NCBI RefSeq assembly: GCF_028736925.1
Contig: NZ_JAQZAT010000011.1
Location: 124,001-188,000 of the forward strand
DNA length: 64,000 nt
Direction of reading: 5' to 3'
Origin: Flavivirga sp. 57AJ16
GTDB lineage: Bacteria > Bacteroidota > Bacteroidia > Flavobacteriales > Flavobacteriaceae
Shown here piece after piece: positions 43,852 through 52,076 of the stretch. The notes beneath the pieces are model-generated. The model was given only the letters and a program-made list of their open reading frames with translations, did no database searches and was not told where the DNA came from. Each line of letters begins with the position of its first letter. The stretch's first letter is position 1. The position numbers and the translations under genes were made by a program.

Positions 43852-44955
43852 TTAATCGCCGTCTGCATCTACATAATCCACACTGATATTAAATGCTTGG
43901 AGCATGTCTACCTTTAAGGATACCACAGCTAATTGAAGCGCATCATACGCTTCGGTCATTTTTGTATTATCAGTATTTATTTGTGAATTAAAATCTGCAT
44001 TTAAAGCTTGTAGTTTTTGACGGGCATTATCTAATCTGGAGTTTATCAAAGTCACCAATTCTCCTCGTCCTAAATCTATTAAATAGCTACTAAAACTTTC
44101 CCCGGTATTACTACTGGAGTATGCTTTTCCTTTAAACAAATTTTGTACTGCATTTAAAGCTTCTAAAGCTAATTCCCTTGAAAATGTTTTACCATAGAAT
44201 CCTTCCACTTTTTCTGGTAATGGAGCTGTAGAGAAGTTTCCTGCAGGAATACCTATTTTATTAGCCCGCAATCCTTTTTCATAATAAAATACAAAGTCAT
44301 TAATAAACTTGTTCAAAGCACTGGTGCTTGTATTTCCTGTTTGGCTTACAAAAGTTTCTCTATAAGAGCTAGTCCAATCATTTAACACAGATTCTGTCAA
44401 TAACTGCATTTGGTCTATTACATCAGAAAGATAGTTTTTATAATTAACCTCTGCATATTTTCCTAAAATAGCAGTATCATCTGCACCTATACCATATAAT
44501 AAATAATCTACTGCAGGAAAGCCTACAGCATCATTATTATTAACATGTGACAAATCATAAGAACCAGATGCTATATTTGCTTCGACATCTGTTGTTGAAA
44601 CTGGATATACATTCATTTGAAAGTAATATAAAATCTCTTCAGCTTTTCCAATGTTAAACATCTCTACATGCTGCCATGTTTTGTATGCTGCCAACCATGA
44701 TACTCTAAGGGCATCTAAATTGGTTTGATCTGGTGTTGCGATAAAAACTTCTTTATCAGATTTTAAAGTAGAAAGCTTAGTACTTAAGTCTTGAAAAGCT
44801 GGAATGACAATATTATCTGCCATATTGGTTAATAAAGCGCCTCTGTCAAAAGTATCAGTATTTTCAGAAGCCCCATCATCCGAAGACGAAGAACCACACC
44901 CTATCATAAAAGCGGCAAATAATAAACCTAAAAAAGTCTTTCTTACTGTAAACAT
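43852..44955 (-). CDS. Imelysin family lipoprotein
   Basis: A 367-residue lipoprotein (lipobox AAFMIGCGSSS, Cys near residue 20) of the imelysin / insulin-cleaving metalloprotease-like family (Peptidase_M75). The helical bundle shows the GxHxxE-like position replaced by WQHVEMFNIGKAEEIL, and FPAVDYLLYGIGADD is a second family motif. Imelysins are now seen as iron- or haem-regulated periplasmic or outer-membrane proteins of iron uptake rather than proven proteases. Its upstream neighbour DUF4856 and downstream HTTM/TonB genes form a familiar Flavobacteriaceae set. Confidence 0.85.
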   Translation of the reverse strand: MFTVRKTFLGLLFAAFMIGCGSSSSDDGASENTDTFDRGALLTNMADNIVIPAFQDLSTKLSTLKSDKEVFIATPDQTNLDALRVSWLAAYKTWQHVEMFNIGKAEEILYYFQMNVYPVSTTDVEANIASGSYDLSHVNNNDAVGFPAVDYLLYGIGADDTAILGKYAEVNYKNYLSDVIDQMQLLTESVLNDWTSSYRETFVSQTGNTSTSALNKFINDFVFYYEKGLRANKIGIPAGNFSTAPLPEKVEGFYGKTFSRELALEALNAVQNLFKGKAYSSSNTGESFSSYLIDLGRGELVTLINSRLDNARQKLQALNADFNSQINTDNTKMTEAYDALQLAVVSLKVDMLQAFNISVDYVDADGD

Positions 44956-44977
44956 AACCTATAAAATATAATTTTTG

Positions 44978-44985
44978 CAAAAATA
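44978..44985 (-). promoter_or_regulatory. Internal -7 element for imelysin
   Basis: TATTTTTG on the minus strand, 23 bp before the imelysin start, immediately downstream of the strong hairpin at 44987-45028. The hairpin arm would cover the -33 region of this promoter. Confidence 0.35.
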
Positions 44986-44986
44986 C

Positions 44987-45028
44987 TAAAAGTAGTTGTT
45001 GTATTATATGATACAACAACTACTTTTA
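44987..45028 (-). terminator. 18-bp perfect hairpin between DUF4856 and imelysin genes
   Basis: TAAAAGTAGTTGTTGTAT (44987-45004) and its exact complement (45011-45028) enclose a 6-base loop. It lies 30 bp past the DUF4856 stop. It could terminate or attenuate read-through or protect the DUF4856 mRNA 3' end, giving different expression of the two lipoproteins. Confidence 0.65.
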
Positions 45029-45057
45029 TAATAAATAGTTAATCCTAACTTTTATTT

Positions 45058-46257
45058 TTAGCTTCCTGCCTGTGCAGTTGTAAAGCTAAACTTAGCTGAT
45101 ATCGTATTTGATATAGTGTCTAAAGCTTGTTCTGTTAAATCCCAAAAGCCATTCCCGTTCATAAGTGTTGCAATAATTGCATCTACTTCTGCCTTTGTAA
45201 AATATGGTTCGTTAGTTCCTGGTTTTCTTGTAAACTGCAAACTGTAAACAAATCCAAAACCTTCAGACAAATTATGGAATGCTGCAGCATTATCGGTTCC
45301 TAAACTTCCTTTCCCTTGTTGTAAATAATGTACAGCTCTAACACCAATAACCTGAGATATTTTTTCTCTGATAATTTCGGCTTGCTCATCTCTAACATCA
45401 TAGTTTTTAGCTACAATTGCTGCTCTTCCCAATTTAAAAGCATTATAAACATCTGCAGCTATACCAGCAAAATCTGTATCGTTTTCTACTCTAGACAAGT
45501 ATTTGTTTAGAAAACTATCAGCATTTAATTGTGGCGCTTCAGGGTTTTCTTCATTGCCGTATAAATAACCAAATGCTTCATCCCATTTATGCTCCATAGT
45601 AGTATACGACTTACCATCTTCTACAGTTTCAGCATCATTATCCGCTACATTTGTCCCAGCATCCAATACATCAGAACTCAAATAATTATTTAACATTTGA
45701 TCTACCATTAAAGCACCAATTAAAGACTTTGCAAATGCTTGATTGTACTCCAAGCCTTTTGCATTAATGTAACGAGTAGAACCACCTCCAGCTTCTTGTA
45801 AATTACCAGCATTACCTGGTGTAGCTGTTGTATTCCAGTTAGGGAACACATCTAAAACTTGCGATTCTATCCAATTGTCAAAATCTGCTTTAATAGCGTT
45901 TGCCTCAGTGGTATTTGCAGAAAAATAATCTACTGAAGCAGCTGTTTTACTTCTAATGCTCTTATCAGATGCATTTAAATCTGGATCACTAAAATCATTC
46001 TCGTTTTCAACATGAGCAAACATAGCATCTAAAGCTATTTTTGTTTGTAAATTATCTTTGAATGCAGCCACTAATTCTTCCGCCATTTGAATTCTTGTTG
46101 TTTGCCCACCAAAATTTACTGTCGAGCTTCCATTTCTTACAAACTCATAAGTTGCAGGAGCTACAACATCATTATGCTTACTTCCTCCATCGTCATCACT
46201 TGAACATGATTGAAGCAATGCCAATACCACAAAAAGACTTAGTACTATTTTTTTCAT
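45058..46257 (-). CDS. DUF4856 domain-containing lipoprotein
   Basis: A 399-residue lipoprotein (VLALLQSCSSDDD, Cys near residue 18) of the DUF4856 family. Conserved stretches include YEFVRNGSSTVNFGGQTTRIQM after the Asp-rich linker, AKGLEYNQAFAKSLIGALMVDQMLNNYL and KWDEAFGYLYG. The function is unknown, but DUF4856 genes regularly precede imelysin genes, as here, and the protein is predicted to sit in the outer membrane. It is first in the locus, behind a consensus promoter. Confidence 0.85.
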   Translation of the reverse strand: MKKIVLSLFVVLALLQSCSSDDDGGSKHNDVVAPATYEFVRNGSSTVNFGGQTTRIQMAEELVAAFKDNLQTKIALDAMFAHVENENDFSDPDLNASDKSIRSKTAASVDYFSANTTEANAIKADFDNWIESQVLDVFPNWNTTATPGNAGNLQEAGGGSTRYINAKGLEYNQAFAKSLIGALMVDQMLNNYLSSDVLDAGTNVADNDAETVEDGKSYTTMEHKWDEAFGYLYGNEENPEAPQLNADSFLNKYLSRVENDTDFAGIAADVYNAFKLGRAAIVAKNYDVRDEQAEIIREKISQVIGVRAVHYLQQGKGSLGTDNAAAFHNLSEGFGFVYSLQFTRKPGTNEPYFTKAEVDAIIATLMNGNGFWDLTEQALDTISNTISAKFSFTTAQAGS

Positions 46258-46318
46258 TTTAAAGTAGATTAATAATTTTTATTTAGACTTATTATAAATA
46301 ATTGTTATTTTAAAGTTG

Positions 46319-46349
46319 CAAATATAAAACTCATAATTATTTACACAAA
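46319..46349 (-). promoter_or_regulatory. Perfect consensus promoter of the DUF4856-imelysin locus
   Basis: Minus strand: TTTG (46349-46346), exactly 19 bp, TATATTTG (46326-46319), then CAAC. Full match to the Bacteroidota consensus. The start codon is 62 bp downstream. No Fur-like dyad was recognised with certainty in the AT-rich DNA around it. Confidence 0.75.
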
Positions 46350-46404
46350 GTTTATTTAGATTAAATTTAAATAAATTTTGAAATCAACGCTTTAACAAAA
46401 AAAA

Positions 46405-47268
46405 TCAATGATAAAAATTAAAAATCTTAGAAGCTTCATTATAAGCACTCTCAAAACTGAGTGCATTTAAACTATTATTTTTATTTGAAGTAAAGTATGA
46501 CAATAGTTTTTCGGTAGGCATATTGCCCGTAAGTTCATCTTTGGCCATAGGGCATCCACCAAAGCCCTGAATGGCTCCATCAAAACGTTTGCAACCAGCT
46601 TTATAGGCCGCATCCACTTTTTCAAACCAAGTGCTTGGCGTTGTATGTAAATGTGCTCCAAATTCAATATTTGGATATAGGGGGATTAAATTTGAAAAAA
46701 GATAATGAATACTTTCGGCATCAGAACTTCCAATAGTATCACTTAAAGATAAAATTTTCACGCCCATCTTCGAAAGTTTTTCAGTCCACTCCCCTACTAT
46801 ATCAACATTCCAAGGGTCTCCATAAGGATTACCAAATCCCATAGATATATAAACGACCACTTCCTTTCTTGATTTATTAGCAATTTCCAATATTTCTGAA
46901 AGGGTTTCAACAGATTGCACTATCGTTTTATGCGTATTACGCATTTGAAAGTTTTCTGATATTGAAAACGGATACCCTAAATAATCTATTTCTGGATGCT
47001 TACTTGCAGCTTCCGCACCTCTTGTATTGGCAATAATGGCCAGTAACTTACTGGTCGTTTTAGAGAGATCAAGTTTTGACAACACTTCGGCAGTATCGAC
47101 CATTTGGGGTATGGCCTTAGGAGAAACAAAACTACCAAAATCGATAGTATCAAAGCCAACGCGAAGTAACGATTGGATATACTGCACTTTATTCTCTGTT
47201 GGAATAAAGTCTTTAATACCCTGCATGGCATCTCGTGGGCATTCAATAATCTTTACGTTGTTTTGCAT
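46405..47268 (-). CDS. Hydroxymethylglutaryl-CoA lyase
   Basis: A 287-residue TIM-barrel lyase that splits HMG-CoA to acetoacetate and acetyl-CoA in leucine degradation. The N-terminal ECPRDAMQGIKDFIPTENKV has the Arg-Asp pair of the HMGL-like barrel, and GAIQGFGGCPMAKDELTGNM carries the catalytic Cys of the lyase signature (GCPMA) that separates it from homocitrate and isopropylmalate synthases. Asp in LSDTIGSS and the HLHTTP motif supply metal ligands. Single gene, transcribed toward the convergent end of nothing obvious; 147 bp separate it from DUF4856. Confidence 0.9.
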   Translation of the reverse strand: MQNNVKIIECPRDAMQGIKDFIPTENKVQYIQSLLRVGFDTIDFGSFVSPKAIPQMVDTAEVLSKLDLSKTTSKLLAIIANTRGAEAASKHPEIDYLGYPFSISENFQMRNTHKTIVQSVETLSEILEIANKSRKEVVVYISMGFGNPYGDPWNVDIVGEWTEKLSKMGVKILSLSDTIGSSDAESIHYLFSNLIPLYPNIEFGAHLHTTPSTWFEKVDAAYKAGCKRFDGAIQGFGGCPMAKDELTGNMPTEKLLSYFTSNKNNSLNALSFESAYNEASKIFNFYH

Positions 47269-47335
47269 TTAGTCAAAAAAAATGAAAAGATAAAAATACT
47301 ATTAATTTAGTTAAGCTATTAACGATTTTTAAATA

Positions 47336-47496
47336 GAAGTGATTTAAACTTTTTTGATTGAAGCGAAAAATAGCTGATTTTTATTCGTTTTGAAGCCTTT
47401 TTTGCACTTCATAGCAGCGTTACGAAGTAATAAAAAGACGAAAAAAGGGTGAAAAGGAGCATTTTGCAGCCAATTGAAAAAAGTTTAAATCACTTC
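47336..47496. mobile_element. 161-bp palindromic element, family P, copy A
   Basis: Terminal arms GAAGTGATTTAAACTTTTTT (47336-47355) and its exact complement (47477-47496) enclose a second hairpin centred on CATAGCAGCGTTACG, flanked by ACTTC and GAAGT. It aligns along its whole length with 51868-52030. Both copies lie in intergenic DNA. Non-coding. Confidence 0.78.
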
Positions 47497-47518
47497 ATAA
47501 ATAATTTTTTGAAACGAA

Positions 47519-47560
47519 CTATCCCCAAGACAAATCCTAGGGGAAATTCTTTTCGATTTA
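47519..47560. repeat. Hairpin with AATTCTTTTCGATT tail, copy 1
   Basis: TCCCC ... GGGGA closes a small hairpin followed by AAATTCTTTTCGATTTA. A second hairpin of different stem sequence but with the same tail (GGAATTCTTTTCGATTAA) is at 61676-61712. Apart from this element and the palindromic element at 47336, the gap 47269-47649 shows nothing else. Confidence 0.45.
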
Positions 47561-47649
47561 TCTGTAAGTTTAAATACAATTAAACGACTTTACCTTTATC
47601 TTATAGAATGCATTGAAAAACTTTAAATGAGTTAATAAATAACCATACC

Positions 47650-48585
47650 GTGAAGCATATTAATTTCCTTTTTATTTTTTTTATTTCCTGGTCTTCTTTT
47701 GGTCAAAGCACAGCAAATTATACGGTCACTTTTGAAAGTATTTGGGAATGGACTGCCAGCAATGCCACCGATGGTCAAAGTACCATTGATTTACCTTCAA
47801 ATGCCCATTGGTCACCATTAGTAGTTACGACACACCAAACTGCAAATACTTTTTTAATGATGGGAGCGGCTGCTTCTCCTGGTATTGAATCCATTGCAGA
47901 AACTGGTGCTACAAGTATTTTTGTCACTGAAGTTAATAATAATCCTGATGCCGATAAGGTGATTGTTGGCAACGGACTTGATAGTGCCAAAGGAACCATT
48001 TCCATAAACAGCTTGGAGGTTAGCGAAAATTTTCCGTTAGTTACGCTGGTTTCAATGATAGCCCCTACCCCAGATTGGTTTATTGCCGTTAATGGTGTTA
48101 CCCTAAGGTCTGGAAATAATAGCATTAACAATGGGTGGAAAGACACATTTACGTTGGATTTGTTTCCTTACGATGCTGGTACCGAAGACGGAGACGGTTA
48201 TTCTTTAAACAATGCAGATAGCAACCCCATAGGAGTTATAACAAGTCGATCGAATATAACACCTTTTAATAATAAAAAAATTGGCACTGTTACCTTTACA
48301 TATAATTCATCGACCCTAAGTACAGAAACTATTAATAAGATTGATATGGTAAAAATATTCCCAAATCCCACTAGAGGAAGCATTACGATTTCCCATCTTC
48401 AAAATATTGAATTAAAGGCTATTGAAGTGTATAACATATTAGGCTGCTTAGTAAAACAAATAGATGTTAAACAAGGGGTATCAAAATTAAATGTTAATCT
48501 GACAAACCTGAATAAGGGTATTTATCTATTAAATTTAAAAACTATAGATGGTGCAAACAGGTCACAAAAATTAGTAATCAACTAA
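47650..48585 (+). CDS. Spondin-domain T9SS type A secreted protein
   Basis: A 311-residue exported protein starting at GTG, signal peptide ending SFGQ near residue 19. Residues ~22-215 match the spondin_N fold: YTVTFESIWEWTA, HWSPLVVTTHQTANTFLM, GIESIAETG and DWFIAVNGV are its characteristic strands. The last ~80 residues are a type A sorting domain (KIFPNPTRGSITISHL ... KGIYLLNLKT ... QKLVIN). Spondin-like domains are adhesive in animals. In bacteria they are of unknown role. It is followed 84 bp later by another T9SS-A protein gene. Confidence 0.85.
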   Translation: MKHINFLFIFFISWSSFGQSTANYTVTFESIWEWTASNATDGQSTIDLPSNAHWSPLVVTTHQTANTFLMMGAAASPGIESIAETGATSIFVTEVNNNPDADKVIVGNGLDSAKGTISINSLEVSENFPLVTLVSMIAPTPDWFIAVNGVTLRSGNNSINNGWKDTFTLDLFPYDAGTEDGDGYSLNNADSNPIGVITSRSNITPFNNKKIGTVTFTYNSSTLSTETINKIDMVKIFPNPTRGSITISHLQNIELKAIEVYNILGCLVKQIDVKQGVSKLNVNLTNLNKGIYLLNLKTIDGANRSQKLVIN

Positions 48586-48690
48586 ATATTAAGTATATAA
48601 TTGAAGGGTAAGCGATAAAATTTACGTTTTAACGTTTTTATTATTCATCTTTTTTATTAAGGTATACATTTGGAAAAATGTTTAGCCCTA

Positions 48691-50634
48691 ATGAATATTT
48701 TTACTACTGACCCTAAATCCTTACTTCTTTCGATATTTTTATCGGTTTCATTTTATATGGTCTCCGGACAGCATAAATCAGAACCTGGTTGTGGCACCAT
48801 TACAACGTCTGAATCCCTTGAATATATACAGAGCATAAAACCACAAATTAAGCAATACGAACAAGCATTTTATTTTAGTAAATCCGGTAAAGGTAGTGCT
48901 CGTAAAATAATGAATTCCATTCCTATTAAAGCCCATATTATTAGGTCTTCAAATGGTACAAACGGCCTTGACATTTTAGATCTTAATAAGGCTATTGAAA
49001 ATCTTAACGCTATTTATGCAGAGGCCTTTATGGAGTTTTTCCTATGCGATGGTATTAATTATATAGATGATGATGCCTTTTGCCATTTTAAAAAAGGCAA
49101 CGAAAGTGATTTAAAAGAAACAAGCTATACCCCTGGTTTAATAAATATTTATTTTATCAATTATTTGGAAGACACTTCCGAGGAAAGCATTTGTGGCTAT
49201 AGTAATAATGTTGGGAGACATAATGATATCATTGTTATGAAAAACAGCTGTACAACTAATGATTCTTCTTTAGCACATGAATTAGGCCATTTTTTCTCTT
49301 TAACGCATACACATGGGCCTGATAATAGTAAAATGACCACTGAATTGGTAGACGGGAGCAACTGTGATACAGATGGTGATGGTATTTGTGACACACCAGC
49401 AGACCCTATGCTCTCCAACAATAATATTAATAATTTTTGCGAGTTTACAGGCGTAGAAACAGATGCAAATGGGCAGACCTTTAACCCCGATACAGGTAAT
49501 TTAATGTCCTATTCCAGAAAGTCATGTAGAAACCATTTCACATTTCAACAACTGGCTAGAATATATGCTTTTTATCAAACTACGAAAAACTATTTAGCCT
49601 GTCCTTCGTTTAACGCTAATTTTACTGCCGATACTAGTGTGACCTGCAAGGAAACATTAACTGTGAATTTTAAAAATAATTGCTCTAATATTACCCATTG
49701 GCAATGGGATGTAGACTCAGATGGTATTATTGACTATACAGTTCAGAACCCTTCGCATACCTACGATACAGGGATATATGATGTAACACTTACAGTTTCT
49801 AATGCGTCTAAAACGATAAAGAAAACCTTTTCAAAATTCATAAAAGTTGGTACAGAAACAAATCCTTTAGAAGAAGGTTTTGATGGTTTTGAAATAGCGG
49901 GAGACAAGGGCTGGACAACAATAGATGCTTCTGAGAATGGTTATAATTGGTATTCAAATTCAGGAAAAACAGCTACAGAGGGCACCGGGCCTTTAAATGA
50001 CAATACCCTAAATGGCACCACAGGAACCTATATTTATGCAGAAGCTTCTGGAGCGGAACCAGGGGATGTTGCCGAATTTATTTCCCCATGTATTAACATA
50101 ACAACGCTATATACCGAGTTGGAATTTTCATATCATATGTTTGGTAAAAATATAGGAGCATTACATGTAGATATTAAAACCGATAGCGGTTATATTAATG
50201 ATGTCGTTCCTGCACTTTATGGCAGTCAACAATCCAATCAAAATGATGCATTTTTAAAGAAAACCGTTGATCTATCTTCTTATGTAAATCAAACTATAAA
50301 AGTTCGTTTTAGAGCTATAAGAGGTGCCAGTTGGGATGGTGACATTGCTATTGACGATATTCTCATTAAGAATGTTGAAAAAGAACAAAACCCATCTAAT
50401 ACATTATTAGATATAAAAGCATATCCAAACCCTATTATAAGCAATTTGCTTTATATTAAACATAGAAACACGGAAGCTTTTTTAAGTTATCAGATTTCTA
50501 ATTTAGTTGGACAAGTATTCTTATCTGGAGCATTAACCAATCAGCCAATTAATGTGAGCAGTTTATCTTCTGGAACTTATTTCTTAACAATTAATAGTGA
50601 AAATTCTAGAATCGTTAAGAAGATTGTCAAGTAA
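48691..50634 (+). CDS. M43-type zinc metalloprotease with PKD, MAM-like and T9SS type A domains
   Basis: A secreted protease of about 647 residues. The longest frame begins with TTG at 48670, but the ATG at 48691 gives a compact signal peptide (LLLSIFLSVSFYMVSGQ) and is preferred. The zinc site HELGHFFSLTH (HExxHxxxxxH, about residues 196-206) is followed by the CDGDGICDTPADP-type Ca2+ region and the Met-turn LMSYS of metzincins of the pappalysin group. Then come a PKD domain (FKNNCSNITHWQWDVDSDG), a MAM-like adhesive domain (~410-570, IDDILI) and a type A sorting domain (AYPNPIISNLLYIK). Confidence 0.87.
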   Translation: MNIFTTDPKSLLLSIFLSVSFYMVSGQHKSEPGCGTITTSESLEYIQSIKPQIKQYEQAFYFSKSGKGSARKIMNSIPIKAHIIRSSNGTNGLDILDLNKAIENLNAIYAEAFMEFFLCDGINYIDDDAFCHFKKGNESDLKETSYTPGLINIYFINYLEDTSEESICGYSNNVGRHNDIIVMKNSCTTNDSSLAHELGHFFSLTHTHGPDNSKMTTELVDGSNCDTDGDGICDTPADPMLSNNNINNFCEFTGVETDANGQTFNPDTGNLMSYSRKSCRNHFTFQQLARIYAFYQTTKNYLACPSFNANFTADTSVTCKETLTVNFKNNCSNITHWQWDVDSDGIIDYTVQNPSHTYDTGIYDVTLTVSNASKTIKKTFSKFIKVGTETNPLEEGFDGFEIAGDKGWTTIDASENGYNWYSNSGKTATEGTGPLNDNTLNGTTGTYIYAEASGAEPGDVAEFISPCINITTLYTELEFSYHMFGKNIGALHVDIKTDSGYINDVVPALYGSQQSNQNDAFLKKTVDLSSYVNQTIKVRFRAIRGASWDGDIAIDDILIKNVEKEQNPSNTLLDIKAYPNPIISNLLYIKHRNTEAFLSYQISNLVGQVFLSGALTNQPINVSSLSSGTYFLTINSENSRIVKKIVK

Positions 50635-50714
50635 TTTAGGATTGAACAAATAATAGGATTAAGAATTAATGGCAATACCAAACTGTATTCAAGAATTTTA
50701 AGCAACTTTCACGC

Positions 50715-51770
50715 TTACTTTTCAAGCAAGGCTTTATTAATTCGTTTTACAAGGCTTGGGCCCTCATAAATAAAACCGGTATAGATTTGTACTAAGTCTG
50801 CACCAGCCTCTATTTTTTCAATCGCATCTTTCTCGGTATGTATACCTCCTACTCCAATTATAGGAAATGCCTTATGGCTCTTATCTGATAAATATTTTAT
50901 AACCCTTGTACTTTTATCTTTTATAGGTTGGCCGCTTAAACCTCCATGGCCTATACTTTCAAGTTGTTCTTTTGGCGTTTTTAAACCACTTCTGTCCATA
51001 GAGGTATTACTAGCTATAACACCGTCTAATTTTGTTGCAGCTACAAGCGCAATGATCTCATCTAATTGGCCATCATTTAAATCGGGAGCTATTTTTAAAA
51101 GAATTGGTTTTGCACTTCGACTGTGCTCGGTATGACCATTTTCGAATGTTGCATTTGCCTTTTGTACAGCGCCTATTAGCTCTTCTAAATAATCCTTATC
51201 ATTTAATTTAGCATGACTTCCTACGTTCGGACAACTAACATTAAGCACAAAATAGTCAACATAAGGGTGCAATGCATTAAAACACTCTAAATAATCCTTG
51301 GTATAATCTTCAGGTTTTGTATGGGTATTTTTTCCAATATTACCACCAATAATCAATTTTCCCTGATTCTTTTTTAATTGAGAAATAGCAGCTTCTACCC
51401 CTTCATTATTAAACCCCATTCGGTTAATAATTCCCTGGTCGCTTTTAAGCCTGAATAATCTTTTCTTAGGGTTTCCAGCTTGTCCTTTGGGCGTTACTGT
51501 GCCTATTTCAATAAAACCAAAACCAAAATTTGCCAGCTCGTTATATAATACCGCATTTTTATCAAAACCTGCTGCTAAACCTACAGGGTTTTTAAATGTT
51601 AATCCAAATAATTTTCTCTCTAACTTAACATTTTCAATGACGTACAAACTTCTAAAAACGGCTTTAAAACCAGGGATTTTAGAGGTCATTTTTATCAACG
51701 AAAATGTAAAATAATGAATCTTTTCAGGATCGAATAAAAAAAATAGAGGGCGAAGTAGTAATTTGTACAT
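50715..51770 (-). CDS. pyrD: Quinone-dependent dihydroorotate dehydrogenase (class 2) with in-frame repeat insertion
   Basis: A 351-residue FMN enzyme that oxidises dihydroorotate to orotate using membrane quinones. Class 2 traits: an N-terminal membrane-associating helix pair ([19 protein letters not shown]), [29 protein letters not shown] with the catalytic Ser replaced in the usual class 2 position, ASNTS and GVGGI. Residues ~212-220 (GHTEHSRSA) are encoded by a small palindromic repeat inserted in frame before the conserved [11 protein letters not shown] strand. The insertion lies in a surface-type loop, so the enzyme should stay active (inference). Confidence 0.93.
   Translation of the reverse strand: MYKLLLRPLFFLFDPEKIHYFTFSLIKMTSKIPGFKAVFRSLYVIENVKLERKLFGLTFKNPVGLAAGFDKNAVLYNELANFGFGFIEIGTVTPKGQAGNPKKRLFRLKSDQGIINRMGFNNEGVEAAISQLKKNQGKLIIGGNIGKNTHTKPEDYTKDYLECFNALHPYVDYFVLNVSCPNVGSHAKLNDKDYLEELIGAVQKANATFENGHTEHSRSAKPILLKIAPDLNDGQLDEIIALVAATKLDGVIASNTSMDRSGLKTPKEQLESIGHGGLSGQPIKDKSTRVIKYLSDKSHKAFPIIGVGGIHTEKDAIEKIEAGADLVQIYTGFIYEGPSLVKRINKALLEK
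51111..51137 (-). repeat. In-frame dispersed-repeat half-element inside pyrD
   Basis: The plus-strand text CACTTCGACTGTGCTCGGTA matches the core arm of the MITE-like elements (compare TTCGACTGCGCTCA at 20315 and TTCGACTACCCTCAG as the complement at 39297-39311). Read in the pyrD frame it gives nine residues without stop or frameshift. Confidence 0.7.
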
Positions 51771-51785
51771 CCAGTATTATTTATG

Positions 51786-51816
51786 CAAAAATACTTCTAA
51801 ATAAAAAATTGGACAA
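51786..51816 (-). promoter_or_regulatory. pyrD promoter
   Basis: Minus strand: TTG (51816-51814), 20 bp, TATTTTTG (51793-51786), followed by CATAA. It is 16 bp upstream of the start codon. Confidence 0.55.
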
Positions 51817-51867
51817 TTCAAAAGCAAAAAAAATTAATAATCGTATTTTTAAGCCCATAATAGCCAT

Positions 51868-52030
51868 TGAACTGGTTTAAACTTTTTGGATTATAGCAAA
51901 AATTAGACATTTTGTGACCAGTTGAAGGTTTTTATTTGTTGCATAGCATCGCTACGGAACAAATAAAAGGCGAAAAGTGGGTGCAAAAGGGCAATTTTTT
52001 AGCCAATTATAAAAAGTCTAAACCAGTTCA
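51868..52030. mobile_element. 163-bp palindromic element, family P, copy B
   Basis: Terminal arms TGAACTGGTTTAAACTTTTT (51868-51887) and AAAAAGTCTAAACCAGTTCA (52011-52030) pair with one mismatch. The central hairpin TTTGTTGCATAGC/GCTACGGAACAAA matches the position of the one in copy A. It fills most of the gap 51771-52076 and ends 46 bp before the pepT start, so it may lie in the pepT leader. Confidence 0.78.
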
Positions 52031-52076
52031 TTAAGTTATTTCGCTCAAACCACACCAAATTCAAATTTTATTTAAA

